Assembly (NCBI GenBank): GCA_017165825.1
Contig: CM029368.1
Span: forward strand, 27,886,038-27,950,037
Direction: 5' to 3'
DNA: 64,000 nucleotides
Source of the DNA: Hepsetus odoe
Lineage: Eukaryota; Chordata; Actinopteri; Characiformes; Hepsetidae
A model generated the notes under the pieces. It was not told where the DNA came from, did not search any database, and saw only the letters and a program-made list of their open reading frames with translations. The position numbers were made by a program, and so were the translations under genes. Shown piece after piece: positions 45,320-58,100 of the stretch (the first letter of the stretch is position 1; the number at the start of each line of letters is the position of its first letter).

Positions 45320-45685
45320 TCGTTGATGATAAAATGTTTTCTATTTCGGTTGCCTCACTTGCTTTCATGCTGTATAGCATTCAAATGTTAAGACTTGTTA
45401 CCTGAGAAACATTGTTTGCAATATTTACGATATTCTTTCACTGTTATGAGATATTGCAAATTAGAGCACTTCACATTTAAATGTATGTCACAGATATGAA
45501 CACGCAGACTGAATTTTAACAAATCATTTGACAAACTGCTAAGATTCTTGCATAATAAATGGACAACATGTTGTCTGGGTTGTTAAGTTGCTGCAACAGA
45601 ACCTCTGCTACTGTTACTTGTTACTTTGAGTTTCTTTGTATATGCGTTCTTTCTCCCGATTCTCTTTTTTTAATTCTCTTGTAAT

Positions 45686-45691
45686 AATAAA
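45686..45691 (+). promoter_or_regulatory. Fucosyltransferase polyadenylation signal
   Basis: AATAAA 367 nt after the stop codon, in an AT-rich context. Confidence 0.45.
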
Positions 45692-47880
45692 AGTGTTAAT
45701 TATATATAAAATTGCTAAGAAAACACATGAATTATTATACTAAGGAACTTTCCACCCTGACACCCTCATGCAAGAGCTATATCTATCAAATGAAGTGTAA
45801 GTAATTGCATATCGCTTAAGCGACAGACTGAAAAGCTAAACTGTCCAGTTGTACTCTGTACTGTATAAAACCCTTCACAGTTAATATAGGCAAATGTGTT
45901 TCTGTAAGAACAGACCAGGCATGACACGCTTATTTATAGAGCGACTTTCAGACACTGCAGTCATTCGAAGTGCTTTACAAATTAGTAAATGCAAAATACA
46001 GAGCTACAAAGATAAAGGAGGATAAAATGATTAATAAAATAAATAAAATTATAAATTTATTAAAATTATAATAATTTAATAAAAAGGATTAATAAAATTA
46101 TAGGAATTATGAAGAAAATGCATATTTAAACAAATGAAACCGATTTTTTTAAATGAATAATGAGGGTAAAAGCAATTAAAATGATTAGACCTGGTCAAAC
46201 AAAAATGCTTTTTAGCCTGGATCTGAATGTAGTGTTGTGTTGGAGCTCTTTTAAAACTCTCTGTCAGCTGGGTAGAACACGTGACAGCTAACATGTCGGT
46301 TATTTGTTTCACAATGACAAACAGTCATTTTCACTTCAAGATTTAATCTAAAATTTATCTCTGTGGTATTTGTAATTTTGATCATTACTTGGTCTTAACA
46401 TTTAAAACAGTTTAGTTTACATACATATATATGTATATATATATATATGTTTACTTTAGGTCATTAGAAGGTTAATACAGATTATACAGTTAAATTGCAA
46501 TAAATTTGAATATAATCGAATCAAATTAACAAAATTGTCCTTTTGCCGCTAATGCCAAGGCATATTTGGTGCAATAAATGATTAGAAACCCGATTCATTT
46601 CTTTCTGTAACGTAAGCAAAAGAGTTGCTTTTGCTTGGATAAAAATCTTCCTTGTTACTCTGGGTTTGGCTTTACATGTTTCAAGTGTATGAACTGTACA
46701 CCGTGTCCTTTTTCCTGTTCCATCCTCATTTCTATCGTAAGCAAAAACATCTCAGCAGTACAAACAACCCCAAGGCTGTGTTCTATTCCAACATGTCAGC
46801 AAAGAGATCTTCTCTTGATCTTGTAGGACAAGTGGGTGCTGTGCTCACTCTCTCCACAAGAGGCTCACATTGACCAGGGGAGATAAGATGACCTCCAACC
46901 TATCTGATACTAGGGTGATGCTGATGGAGCTTGATCTTGGTCTCAGAAAGTACCTCTAGACTATCTCTAGTTTATTTAATTTAATCTTACCATATCTGTT
47001 TAAGCAGTTCTCAAATGTGTAGTTGAGCACTGGCTTTATCTGTATAAAATGTTCCTCCTTATTGTGGCCTTTTTCTTGTTGTGTTTTTGTAGACCATTGT
47101 TTGACTGCACAGAGGAAGGGTTCCATATAAGGATTTATCTTCCTGGGGAAGACATGCCACTGAGCTGCAAGAAACATAAAAAAAAACAGGTCTCAAATCT
47201 TCAAGGCTATTGTTTGATACAGGAGGATATACAGTAAAGCAATGTGATGTGATGTTCAAAAAAAGTTTAGGTGAGTTTAGTAAAGAGTTTCATTATTCAG
47301 AACCTACACTTCGTTCCAAAGACCGTGTGTTTTTACAGAACGTCCATAATTCCCTGCTACAATGGAACTGACATTTTTGACCCTGTTACTTTATGTTTAT
47401 GTTTCTTAAAGTCGTACTTTTCCCTCTAAATCATCATCTGTGGTCTGATTATGTCACCCTGCACAAGTGGGCAAGGAATATTAATAGGAAATCACATCAC
47501 AACGTTTCATCTCTCTGAATCATGGTGTAAAAATATTTTTAAAAGGTTTTTTTTTCCTGATTTGCAGCAGATAATGTGGGTAAAGGAATGTACACCACTG
47601 GGCCAAGAGTTTTTGGGACAGAAAACACTAGAAGTGAAAACCATTGAAACTGGTCGAGCACACAGTCTGAAAAAGAGAGCTAAAAACCTTTGTCCTTCAG
47701 GAAGCTTATTCGTAACAATACATTTAAAAAATACGAAAGTCTTCCTCTTTGGAAGCAAAATATGAAGAAATGAAGGGTGGTTGCAGAGTAATGTAGTTAA
47801 ACCAAACGTAACATAACATCCATCTATTATCTGAGCTGCTTTTCCTTTTCCTTCACAGGGGATGCTGGAGCTTATCTTAG
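45692..47880. other. Intergenic, no gene recognised; weak repeat at 45925-46010
   Basis: TTATTTATAGAGCGACTTTC and GTGCTTTACAAATTAGT at 45929-45995 resemble a frequent fish interspersed repeat. (AT)n is at 46423-46450. Short frames at 47451-47908 overlap on both strands and show no family motif. Confidence 0.4.
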
Positions 47881-47899
47881 TGCTTAATAGGGAAAAGTG

Positions 47900-48130
47900 G
47901 AGGAACACAGTGGACAGGCCAATGCTCTTTCACAGCTGAGACGATCAGACAAACACACACTTAAGAGGCGATTTAGCATCTCCAGCACATCCGCTGAGCA
48001 TGTCTTTGGACTGCGGGAGGAAACCCATACAGCCATGGAGAAAACATACACACTCCACACAAAATGAACCCTGCTCCCTGCCATAGTCAGATCCAGAACT
48101 TTCTTTGCATGGAGACAGCACAGGGATGAT
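47900..48130 (-). mobile_element. tRNA-type SINE remnant, reverse orientation
   Basis: Plus-strand order: GAGGCGATTTAGCATCTCCA, GTCTTTGGACTGCGGGAGGA, AACCCATACAGCCATGGAGA and CACACTCCACACAAAATGAA, the reverse of the common fish SINE (heading, gagtttgcatgttctcc, and cctcccacagtccaaagac blocks). Confidence 0.65.
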
Positions 48131-48487
48131 CAACAACAACTCAAACATACTTGATCAACTGTTTGATGTTTGATTCAGAAACATAATAAAATTGGTGTTT
48201 GTGGTTCTTATGGCTTTTTTCTGTTTTGCTGTTTTAATCTGTTTCAACTTCACAAAAGTCCATGACACATATTGTGTGGCGTGCCACCAAAAGATGTATA
48301 TTTTGTACAGTGTGAAATCTAGTCCGCTCACTTGCAGACATCATGGTGAACAAACGCTGGACAGGCTATCCAGAGGAATTCATGTAAATAACAGGCGTCT
48401 GCCAGGGGAACAGGAACAACAGGCTATTGTAGGGATGAGGATCGAAGACATAACTACTGAGTGTTTTTAATGATGTGTGCGTGAATT

Positions 48488-48791
48488 GCATGGGTGTGTG
48501 TAGATGTGCAGGTGTGTGTGCGAACATATGTGCGTGCCTGTGTGTGTGTGCTTGTGTGTGTGGTTGGGTGTGAGTGTCTAAATGGTGATTTTGCAATATG
48601 TAGAAGGTTAAAAAGAAAAATGGTAGAATGTATGTGTGCGGGTTTATGATTGTGACCTCAACACCGGCCAAGAGCTTTTCTCTGGACAATTTGTTTTGCT
48701 TGTTTAAGGAAATGGGAATAAGGAAAATCCCAACACAGACAGAAAGACACAATAGACTTTTTAAATCCATCGACACGCTTTCCTGAGCTTG

Positions 48792-48856
<65 letters not shown>

Positions 48857-48858
48857 GG
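48488..48858. repeat. TG-rich and (GT)n-(GA)n microsatellites
   Basis: Interrupted TG-rich sequence at 48488-48580, then perfect (GT)n at about 48795-48833 passing into (GA)n to 48857. (TTTG)n runs lie at 48937-48980. Confidence 0.92.
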
Positions 48859-48899
48859 GCCCTCACTATAACATGCAGTAAAACTCAATTAGTTATAGT

Positions 48900-50036
48900 T
48901 ATTCTCAGTGCTTCAAACCCATGCACCTTTTGTTCCTTTATTTGTTTGTTTGTATAAATGTTTGTTTGTTTGTTTTGTGCCATTAGAAAATAACCCTTTT
49001 AACCATGAAATAAAGTCTCCTTACAGTCATGCACATTCAAGGGCCCAGTATCTTACTAATTCTGTATTTTTAACATGAATTTACGATCATCATTTACTTT
49101 AACAGGAATGTCCATACTCTCTCTATCTGTCTCTCTCAGCAATGATTATATGTACTGTAAATGACTCTCTTCTGATTGGCTGCCCTCTTGTGTGCCTTAC
49201 TTGAAAATCAATCCTGCTTGAAATCCTCTTTACATTTCAGAGTGAATGGGTGGCGCTGATCTAGGCTCAACAGGTGGACAGGTGCTGCGCTTCACAATGA
49301 CAAAGATAGTCACTTTCTCACTTCCATATTAGCCTCTCAGATTTGCCAGTATTTGGCATGCCACATCAGGGTTTATGGTCAAGTGTAAAAACATGACTCA
49401 CCAACAAACCTCAGATATGAGCAAAAAATCATATTGAAACTCAGCAGCTGTGTCTAACCTCAGTGACCAATATGGTATGCAGACTTGAAAGTTGCATGTG
49501 ACTGAATGGGCATGGAATTGCACTAGATAGTGAAATACCCAATATTTCAGACCCTCATAAAACGTTTTGGAAATATTTGCTCACAAACACAGTATCCATC
49601 TTCACAGGGTGATCCCATTTTAGTTCTCCTTATCCAACAAATACAAAACATTGAATAAACTGAAATGTGAGGCATCTATAGTTTCTCCAGCATATTCTAC
49701 AATTAGGGGCCTTGGGAATTTGGAGGCCAAGTCAACTCTTCAGCCTATATCTATGTAGTTTGGCATATTTAAGCTGTGGTTATGAAAACGGACTCAGGCC
49801 AGATTACTTTTGTAATAATCTGCTATGCAGGACAGCCAGTTACAAATTTGCAGAAGGTCCAGAAGACTTTTTTATGAGAGGAAAGATGAAAAAGAAAGGA
49901 TGATGCTGTGGCTGTGTATGGGTCTTAGAGAATGTTCGGTATGATGCTTTCTATATTCAACTCTTACAGGTAAATGATGGTAATCTGAAATTCAATGAAA
50001 GACAACAGCTTTATTTTAATCAAACAAGATAGTTTT
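48900..50036. other. Intergenic, no gene recognised
   Basis: AT-rich sequence. Near 49260-49320 AGGTGCTGCGCTTCACAATGACAAAGATAGTCACTTTC (core TTCACAATGACAAAGATAG) looks like the tail of a type A SINE without its head. Nothing else recognised. Confidence 0.4.
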
Positions 50037-50403
50037 ACAGTCAAGTCAAGTCAAGTCAAGTAGGATTTTATTGTCATTTCAGCCATATACACAGTACACA
50101 GTGAAACGAAATAACGTTCCTCCAGGACCCTGGTGCTACACACAAGACAAGACACAACACAAGACACAAGACAACATAAGACACAACACGGGGCAACAAG
50201 TGCGGACAAGACAGACAAGACAGACAACAACAGACGGCACGACAGACAGTACATTCATCCGTGGAAGGCTGCAGTGTTGTGGAACAAAGCAGCCCAGGCA
50301 CATTATGGTGTAGCAGTGTGGTGGAGCGGTGTTACTGTATTTAAAGTGCAAGAGTGCAACACGAGAGCAAGAGTGCAACACGAGATGCAAGAGTGCAACA
50401 CGA
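50037..50403. repeat. LINE-type tail with (CAAGT)n and GAGTGCAACAC repeats
   Basis: (CAAGT)n at 50042-50061 leads into AGGATTTTATTGTCATTTCAG and AGTGAAACGAAATAACGTTC, a widespread fish repeat tail. ACAAGAC-rich sequence follows. At 50347-50402 about three tandem copies of a GAGTGCAACACGAGA unit abut the left end of the Tc1 element. Confidence 0.6.
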
Positions 50404-51516
50404 GACAGTGTCTTGCAGAAGTATTCACCCCCTTGGCATTTTTCATGTTTTGTTGTCTCACAACCTGGAATTAAAATGGATTGTTTGAGAGTTTGCACCA
50501 TTTCATTTACAGACCATGCCTACAGCTTTGAAGATGTTTTTATTTATTTATTTATTTATTGTGAAGCAAACAACAAATAGGACAAAATAACAGAAAACTT
50601 CAGCATGCATAACTGTTCACCCCCTAAAGTCAGCACTTTGTAGAGCCACCTTTTGCAGCAATTACAGCTGCAAGTCTCTTTGGATGAGTCTCTATGAGCT
50701 TGCCACATCTTGCCACTGGGATTTTTGCCCATTCCTCAGTGTAAAACTACTCCAGCTCCTTCATATTGGATGGTTTTTGCTTGTGAACAGCAATCTTCAA
50801 GTCTGACCACAGATTCTCAATTGGATTGAGGTCTGGACTTTGACTAGGCCGTTCCAACACATTTAAATGTTTCCCCTTAAACCACTCGAGTGTTGCTTTA
50901 GCAGCATGCTTCGGGTCATTGTCCTGCTGGATGGTGAACCTCCATCCCAGTCTCAAATCACAGGTCTGTGAGTTTTGGTGGGTGGCCCTCTCTTGGCAGG
51001 TTTGTTGTGGTACCATATTCTTTCCATTTGAAGATGATGGATTTGATGGTGCTCCGGGAGATCATCAAAGATTTGGATACTTTTTTATAACCCAACCCTG
51101 ACCTGAACTTCTCATCAACTTTGTACCTGAGAGCTCCTTGGTCTTCATGGTGTGATGCCTCTTGCTTAGTGATGTGAAGCCTCTGGGGCCTTTCAGAAAA
51201 GGTGTGTTTTTACTGACAGATCATGTGACACTTAATTTGCACACAAATGGACTTCATTTCACAAATTCTGTGACTTTTGAAGGTAATCGGTTGCACCAGG
51301 TCTTTTTAGGGGCTTCATGGCAATAGATATGCACATGCCAATTTTCAGTTTTTGATTTATTTTTTATTTTTTATATATATTTTTCTCATTTCACTTCACC
51401 AGCTTAGACTATTTTGTGCAGATCCATCACATAAAATAAGATTAAGAAACATTAAAATTACACATTGGAATGTAACAAAAAAGGCCGGGGGGTGAATACA
51501 TTTGCAAGGCACTATA
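50404..51516 (-). mobile_element. Internally deleted Tc1-like DNA transposon
   Basis: The left end ACAGTGTCTTGCAGAAGTAT and the right end (reverse) ATAGTGCCTTGCAAATGTAT, each followed by TCACCCCC, are terminal inverted repeats. The minus strand encodes transposase pieces: MKTKELSG and SRSTIKSIIFKWKEYGTT (helix-turn-helix region, with stops) at about 51160-51000. The frame at 51016-50747 carries FTIQQDNDPKHAA and SPDLNPIENLWSDLK, which hold the second and third catalytic acids. The segment with the first catalytic Asp is missing between PPKLTD and RLGWRFTIQ. About 1.1 kb instead of 1.6 kb, so non-functional. Confidence 0.88.
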
Positions 51517-54500
51517 CATAACTGGTGCACTTCTGGTTTTTAGGTTTAGTTTGGATTAGTGGTTCATTTCCTTATACTTCACTAACTTTGTAACCAAGAA
51601 ACCCTTGGTTTCAGTTCAATTATTATAATTTTCTTAATCTTTGAAGCCTTATGAGTAAAGTTGCAGTAAAAATTTGCTCACTGTAAGGGAATAAAATTCA
51701 AATACCATGGTATGATGCTATAATGCTGTTGCAGTTAGTCAGTGTAGCTTGCATAGTGTTTTTAGGTGTTTGTGGTTTCTGTTCTGGGAGGAAGTGGCTA
51801 TGGTGTAACCGCTGGATAATTTTAAACCCTTTATAAAGAACGAAGTCAAGACAAGAGGGTTAGAAGTGAGATGACAGAGGAAGAGAAGCAACCATTCTTA
51901 AAACTGGTATTATAGATAGATACGAAAGAGAACAACAGATACTGCCATGCTAAACATTGTTCATAACCTCTAACATGTTTTAAAAAAAATACATGTTTTT
52001 CTAGATTTAGTTAACTCTGACTTCCTTTAGTAGAACACATAAAGAATATGCCTCTTTATACGCTTTCAAGATGTTCTGGCTGGTCCACAGTTAGGGTGCC
52101 TAGATGTATTTTGTTTTAGACACCTTTCTATTATGAGCAGCCTTTAAATTTTTAGTAATTTGCACTCCAGTAGGTCATTTGTGGAATCACACCAGACAGG
52201 CTCAGGTTCAAACCTTTTGCACCATTGGCTTTGAGCACCCATGACCTTGTTACAAATTGTCCTATTTTGGACCCCTTTTGGTTGGTATGTATCACTGCTT
52301 TCCAGGAACACAAGACCTGCCATGTTGGAAATGCCCTGACACAGTTCGAGCCATCACATCATCCCAAAGATCCCTGTGTTGCTCATTTTTCCTGCTTTCT
52401 GATTCATCTACTTCTAGAACTGTCTGATTATTTTATGCCAAATATATTACACACCTTTGAAAAAAGGTGCCATTTGGTCAAAGTTGTTATTAGTGGTTTT
52501 TAGTGGTTTAATTGTTGATGGTGATCAATTAAAAATGAAAAAAAAAATTTAAATAACACTTTAGAAATCAGACTTGAACATATTGTATTATATGGAGGAG
52601 AAGGTTCAATGCCTTTAAACGTCAGCAGTATTAACATATTGATTTGAACTCAAATACAAGGTGAGGTTTTAAAAAAGTAAGGATTTCAATTATATGGAAT
52701 TATATGGATGCTCCAAAATGTTTCCCCTGTGAAGATATAATTTTTGCAGGGAAGTATCTCTCTTTGCATTGCAACCATGATATTTCCATGAATCATAATC
52801 TTCTACAGCGAAAGAGTTTCCCAAAAAAAGAGTTGAGGCACTTTTAGAGTTGAAAGTGCCACATTGCTAAAGTTCCAAATGCACTTTTGTATCCTTCAGT
52901 ATTTACAGCACTCTTATAATGATGTGAACTGTATGAATGTTCACCCTTACATATTAACAGAGGAAGTACGTCCACTCTTGCAATCACAATTTTTTACAGC
53001 AAGTCACATTTGCGTGGCGACAGTATGTTCTTTTAGAAAGTGCTGCTGCTCTGATGCTGAGAAGAACACAAAGCTGTTCCAGGGACGGATGTGGTGTAGA
53101 AGACATGTCATTTTTTTGCAGAAAGGTGGGCTGCTGCTTATGCTTTCCACTGCACGTATTATAACCTTGATCAGAACAAAGGCTCTGCGTATTTACATAC
53201 ATGATCTTCACTGTAAGGGGATGAGAGAGACTTTTCTGAGGACAGATTTAATACTGTAGTGCTTTGTGGCTCACGTCATTCAGAGGTTAAACATTGTTTG
53301 TACAGTGTCAGGCAGGGGCTTTTGGCTGGATCCCTTTGGGCTAACTAGGGCCCAGATTTAGCGAGAAGAATGAGCTAAAAAGTCCCAGGCTTAAACAATA
53401 GGAATATGAAGTCCATACAGGACATGGTGACAAATGTGGCAAGATATACTGCCATGGTGATTGGTAACTGGCTGCTATACTGACACTTTTTGACCTTAAA
53501 GTTAAAACAATGGGCTGACCCATTAAAAACACCCTTTTATTTTCTTACCAAGGATACTACAGGCTAAGGTTAAAATTATGTATTTTTGAGTTGCAATTAA
53601 GAAGCACATGGTACTAAATACACAAAACTGTGTCTTGATTATGCAATTGGGAATATAGATAACAAAGCATAAATAAATATATAAATATATAAACAAATAA
53701 AGGACACTTTGGCATATTTACCCATAGTTTTTTATATTTGTTGCTTGGGAAAAAAGTTGCTTGTGCAAAACTGTTATATAATAAGGCTCAAAATCAGCAC
53801 TTTCTTTCATGTTTTTTCATGTGTTAAAATCGAAATCTTTTCTTAATCAGCAAAGCATCATGAAAACCTATGTTTTCACTTCCTATAGTTTTAATGGGTT
53901 ATCAAGTGCGTGGTAGCTTGGGGTTAAAGCATCAGCGCTTTGGGGGAAACAGTTACAGAAAGGAACATTTGAAGAAGATTAGAAAGAGGAAGCATAAACA
54001 GGCAGATGAACTTTAGTTGACCAAGGCTGAGTCAGGTAAATTATTCAGCACACTATCAAGTTCTTGGTAAATAATCTCAGTAAAGAATTTAAAGGATGTA
54101 AGTGTTTAAAATGTTGCTCTATCTTTAATGCAGACATGTTTTACTGCTTGGAAATTGCATCACACCTCTGTGTAGCCCTGTAGATTCCACGAGTAGATTC
54201 TCACACCACAAAAAAAAACAATTTTACCAGAAGCTCCAGAGCGATTTCCAACTCCTGTTTTTTGCTCAGGAACCCAGTGGTGGTTGTGCTAGAGGTATTC
54301 AAACCTGTGACCTCATGGTCCATAGTCAAGTATCCTATCACTAGACCATCACTAACCAAAACACAAACTAACCCACTTTTCTGAATTTCATTGTTATCTG
54401 AAATGACCTACAAGAAGGCTCTGTCTATCATAGGAGAAACTCATTGATAGAAACCTAGAAAGCCAGCCAAATTAACAAAAGTTTGATTGGTCATGGGCCC

Positions 54501-55198
54501 TAGAGGGGGAACAGGGTTTTATTATAAGCTAAAGGGGCCTTGCTTATCTACGTTATGTAGCTATGAGAGGACTGGAGCCTCTTTCAGGCAATTAATGAAA
54601 AAGATAATCGGGGTAAAAGATAAATAACTATTTAAATTTCATCTACTGCTTGGAAAGTTACAGACGCAGGTGTAGGTGTAGACACAGGAGAGTGGGGGTT
54701 TATTGAACAGATCTTTATCATGTTATCATGTGTATTTAGAATGAGTCATTCTGTATGTCATTCTATTTTGAGACCTCTTACTTTTACAGCACTGGAGGCG
54801 TTGACGGTACATACTCCACCCCACCAACCCCAGCCTCCACCTCTCAGAGATCCCCTCTTCAGCAAAGAGGCGTGACTCAGCTGGGAGTGACTGCTTTTAC
54901 CATGACACTTTGCTCTGGCAGACAGTGAGCAGTGGACAGGCCCTGAGGTTTGAAACAGTTTGACAACAACTGCATGGGTTAGGGAGAGTGGGGAAGGAGA
55001 AGACACCTGTTTTTATCTCCTCTGCTGAAACAGACCTTCTGCAACATCAAGGCAGCAACAAACAGACACAAAGACTGTTTCAGCAACAAGGCAATTTCAC
55101 AGAAAGACAGCAAGGTTAACCTCCTGTGACCTCTTCGTTCAATTAATCTAACGGAACCAAACCTGTGCCTTAACACTGGATCTGTTTACCTTCTCACC
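51517..55198. other. Intergenic, no gene recognised; SINE fragment at 54239-54356
   Basis: CAGAGCGATTTCCAACTCC, GCTCAGGAACCCAGTGGTGG and CAAACCTGTGACCTCATGGT at 54236-54330 are a decayed copy of the SINE at 11961-12174. The rest is AT-rich with no protein-like frame. The last 400 bp are richer in GC and probably contain the promoter and 5' UTR of the receptor gene that starts at 55199. Confidence 0.45.
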
Positions 55199-58100
55199 AT
55201 GAGGCGTGTCTGTCTTCTATTTTTGGGTGAGTCATGTTCCAAATTGTATGTTTGCCCCGGTGGCAGCAGGGTTCAGTAACAGTGTAAAGTTTTTTGTTTT
55301 TTTTTTAAGTTGAGCAACTTACTATGACACCGTCTTAAAAAACACTTTGCCACACAAGCTGTCGAAATCTAAACCTTTTAGAAACAGCTTAAATGATCTG
55401 TCCCAGCTGTGGAAAGGAAGTAAAACTCCGACCAGATGTTTACTTCAAGACCTGTAAAAGAGCAGCAGAACTCTTTGAGAGGAAATGATGGTCAGATGGG
55501 AAAATGTGATGCAAAAGGGGTTTTTTTCTGTGTTGTTATACCACAAGCTCCACTGACCTGAAGTCTCACAGCTGAATAAAATAATTTGCATTCATGCATT
55601 CCTGCATTCTTCCCCCACTCCTTAGTCAGAAAAGGGCATCTGTTCTCTGCGCCTCAAAGCAAAATCTCTTTATCGTCCGCATATTTCTTTTCCTACACTA
55701 CTTTCTCACACCCCCGCACATCGCCGCTCAGGGGTCCTGGAACTCCAGTGACTTCATGGTCCCAGTAGTCTCTGGGAAATTCAGCTGAAGCATAAGAGGC
55801 TTCTGTTGCAAGACAAGGATGGGCTATGTGCTGACTGCGAGACTGAGAGTTCAGTTGGAGGGGGGGGAACAGATTCGCAGGAAATCAAAGGTGCGTTTAT
55901 CTCTCCGTGCAGTACAGGATGGCAGGACTGTGACGCCATATCAGGAAGCACAGATATGTTGGGAACAAGTCCAATGCAGGTCATCCCATGTACGGTTTTG
56001 AAAAAGGGACTGAAGTGGAAAAGATCAGGCAGAATGTAAAGGAACAACAAAAACACATACTTCAAGCAAGAATGATTGTATTTGATTAACGTTTTTGATT
56101 TCTCCTTGGTGACTGTAGCTAAGTATTTCTTTAGCAGAACTGAAAAAGTGCAAAAAAGTGTTTTTTAAAACTTTTGAATTCTATTTTAAAGAGCTCTTCA
56201 TGCTCATGCTGTAGTACTGTGTTGTGACCGTGTCCAGTCTTCTTCAAACTGACTGTCCAATGTGGTCAGTCTGTGGGATGAAAGGTGGCACTGCCCATCC
56301 CCTCATGTATTCATACTCCAGCAGCTGTTTGGCCTACAGGAAGAAGTGCCTGTAGGTTCCTAATGCAGCAGCTGACATGACCTCCCATTGCTGCCGGGCC
56401 AGAAACAATAAGAGGAAAAAAGAGGAAAGATTTAGGCTTTTTACAGATCCAGCTCAAACTCCAACCCTGAAGTCCAGAAATGATGGACTGTTAGGGAGAA
56501 AACGTCCAGCAGCATGGTGGATTAAATCTGTAATATTTTGCCCAAGCTTGAGTCAACAGTGTGTGTTTTCACAGCATATCTGAGATACAGTGCAAAAAAA
56601 AAAAATCCAGATAAGAACCTACAAAAATATATTGAAAATGAGATTTAATTAATAATAGCAACAACATTTGCTAAATAAGATTTTGAAAAAGGAAAATCAA
56701 TACTCTGTCTAGATGTCAAGCGCTCTGGAAAATGAGTTTAAAAAGTATATTTAAAAAATAATCATAATTAAACACATTTTGAATTTTGTTTGCATTTTAT
56801 TGGCTTATTTATAGTATGTTTAACTCCTTTATTTAATTTAAATTTATTTTCAAGTCACTATTTTTTTTTTTTTTTTTTGAGGGTGACTAGAAGAGCGTAA
56901 CCACAGAAACTGTATTTTGCAATCTTTTAATGGATGGCTCTCAAAAGGTTTACAAACATTTTTTTTTTTTTTTTAATGAAAAGATCTTTAAAAACTCTCT
57001 TAAAAAGTATTTTTTTCACACATCTCATTTACAAAGAATGTTTTAGGGAACTAAAATGCTTTTCCAGTGTTATCAGTCCAAGAATCCATTTGGTAGCATC
57101 ATTTTTAAATATGTATATGGCTATAATACATTTTCCTTAAACTCTCTTCATACCCCGACAGGAAAAAGAAACGAAAAGCTTGAGATATTCATATGATGTG
57201 GTTGTGGTTAGACTAATTTTCAGACATTTTTCTGTTCATTTTGTAACCAAAGTTTAAGTTTGGTTACAAACTTAAACTACAAACCAAACCAAAGAGTAAC
57301 TTTAAAACTCTTTTCCCCACAGGCCTTCTGTTACCCTTGATGACCACATCAAGCCTTCAGTGTCCAAAAGGATTTGAATCAATAGGCGGTAAGGTATGCA
57401 AAGGTATGGACAAGTCATATTTGTTTTGTTTATTTTAGTGCCCAAATTAGTTTGATCTTTTTTGTGTGTTTATTTTTGAATAAAGAGAGAATGTAAACAA
57501 AAATAAATCATAAATTACATAAAAAGACTACTGCAGCTGGATTAAAGCACCCTCATTTAAAAATATGACCTCGATCACTGTCATGTTTGTCATGTAATGT
57601 ATACTATACTGTACTGTATCTCCCATTTAAATAATAGCAGAAGCTGCACATCTTCATGACTATCACCAGGCCCAAATGGCATTTGTAAAATCTGATTTAT
57701 GATGTTTTTTGTGTTTATGTTAGATTTCCTTGAAATAAAGCTTATCCCTTTTAAGCAAATGTATAATAACAAGCTTATTCTTACTTTTGCCATATTAAAC
57801 ATATCCGAGATCACTTTAGATAAACATTATAATAATATAATTATTATTTTAATCACTAGGACAGTATCAGCAATAACACTTGAACATTCAGTGTGTAAAG
57901 ATGTGTTTTTCATATGCATTATATGTATTTTAAAACAGATGAGGATGAGTGTGACTCTGAGAATTCACCCTGTGGTGTAAAGGCAGATTGCACAAACACC
58001 AATGGTAGCTACTACTGTCAGTGTGTGGAGGGATACAAGCATTCTTCAGGCAACATTAATTTCACAAGCGGGATTATTGGGAAATGCAAAGGTACGTCAT

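Noticed and set aside
47451..47908. Pair of opposite-strand frames (104 and 133 codons)
   Set aside because: No family motif, mutual overlap and no splice-linked partner.
48366..48888. Ser/Leu/His-repeat frames
   Set aside because: Translation of the GT/GA microsatellite at 48795-48857.
50051..50580. Overlapping frames rich in Cys/Val or Thr/Gln
   Set aside because: They arise from the ACAAGAC-rich repeat and from the LINE-type tail, with no protein family match.
54758..55176. Minus-strand frames next to the receptor start
   Set aside because: They are antisense to the probable 5' UTR of the receptor gene and have no homology that I recognise.
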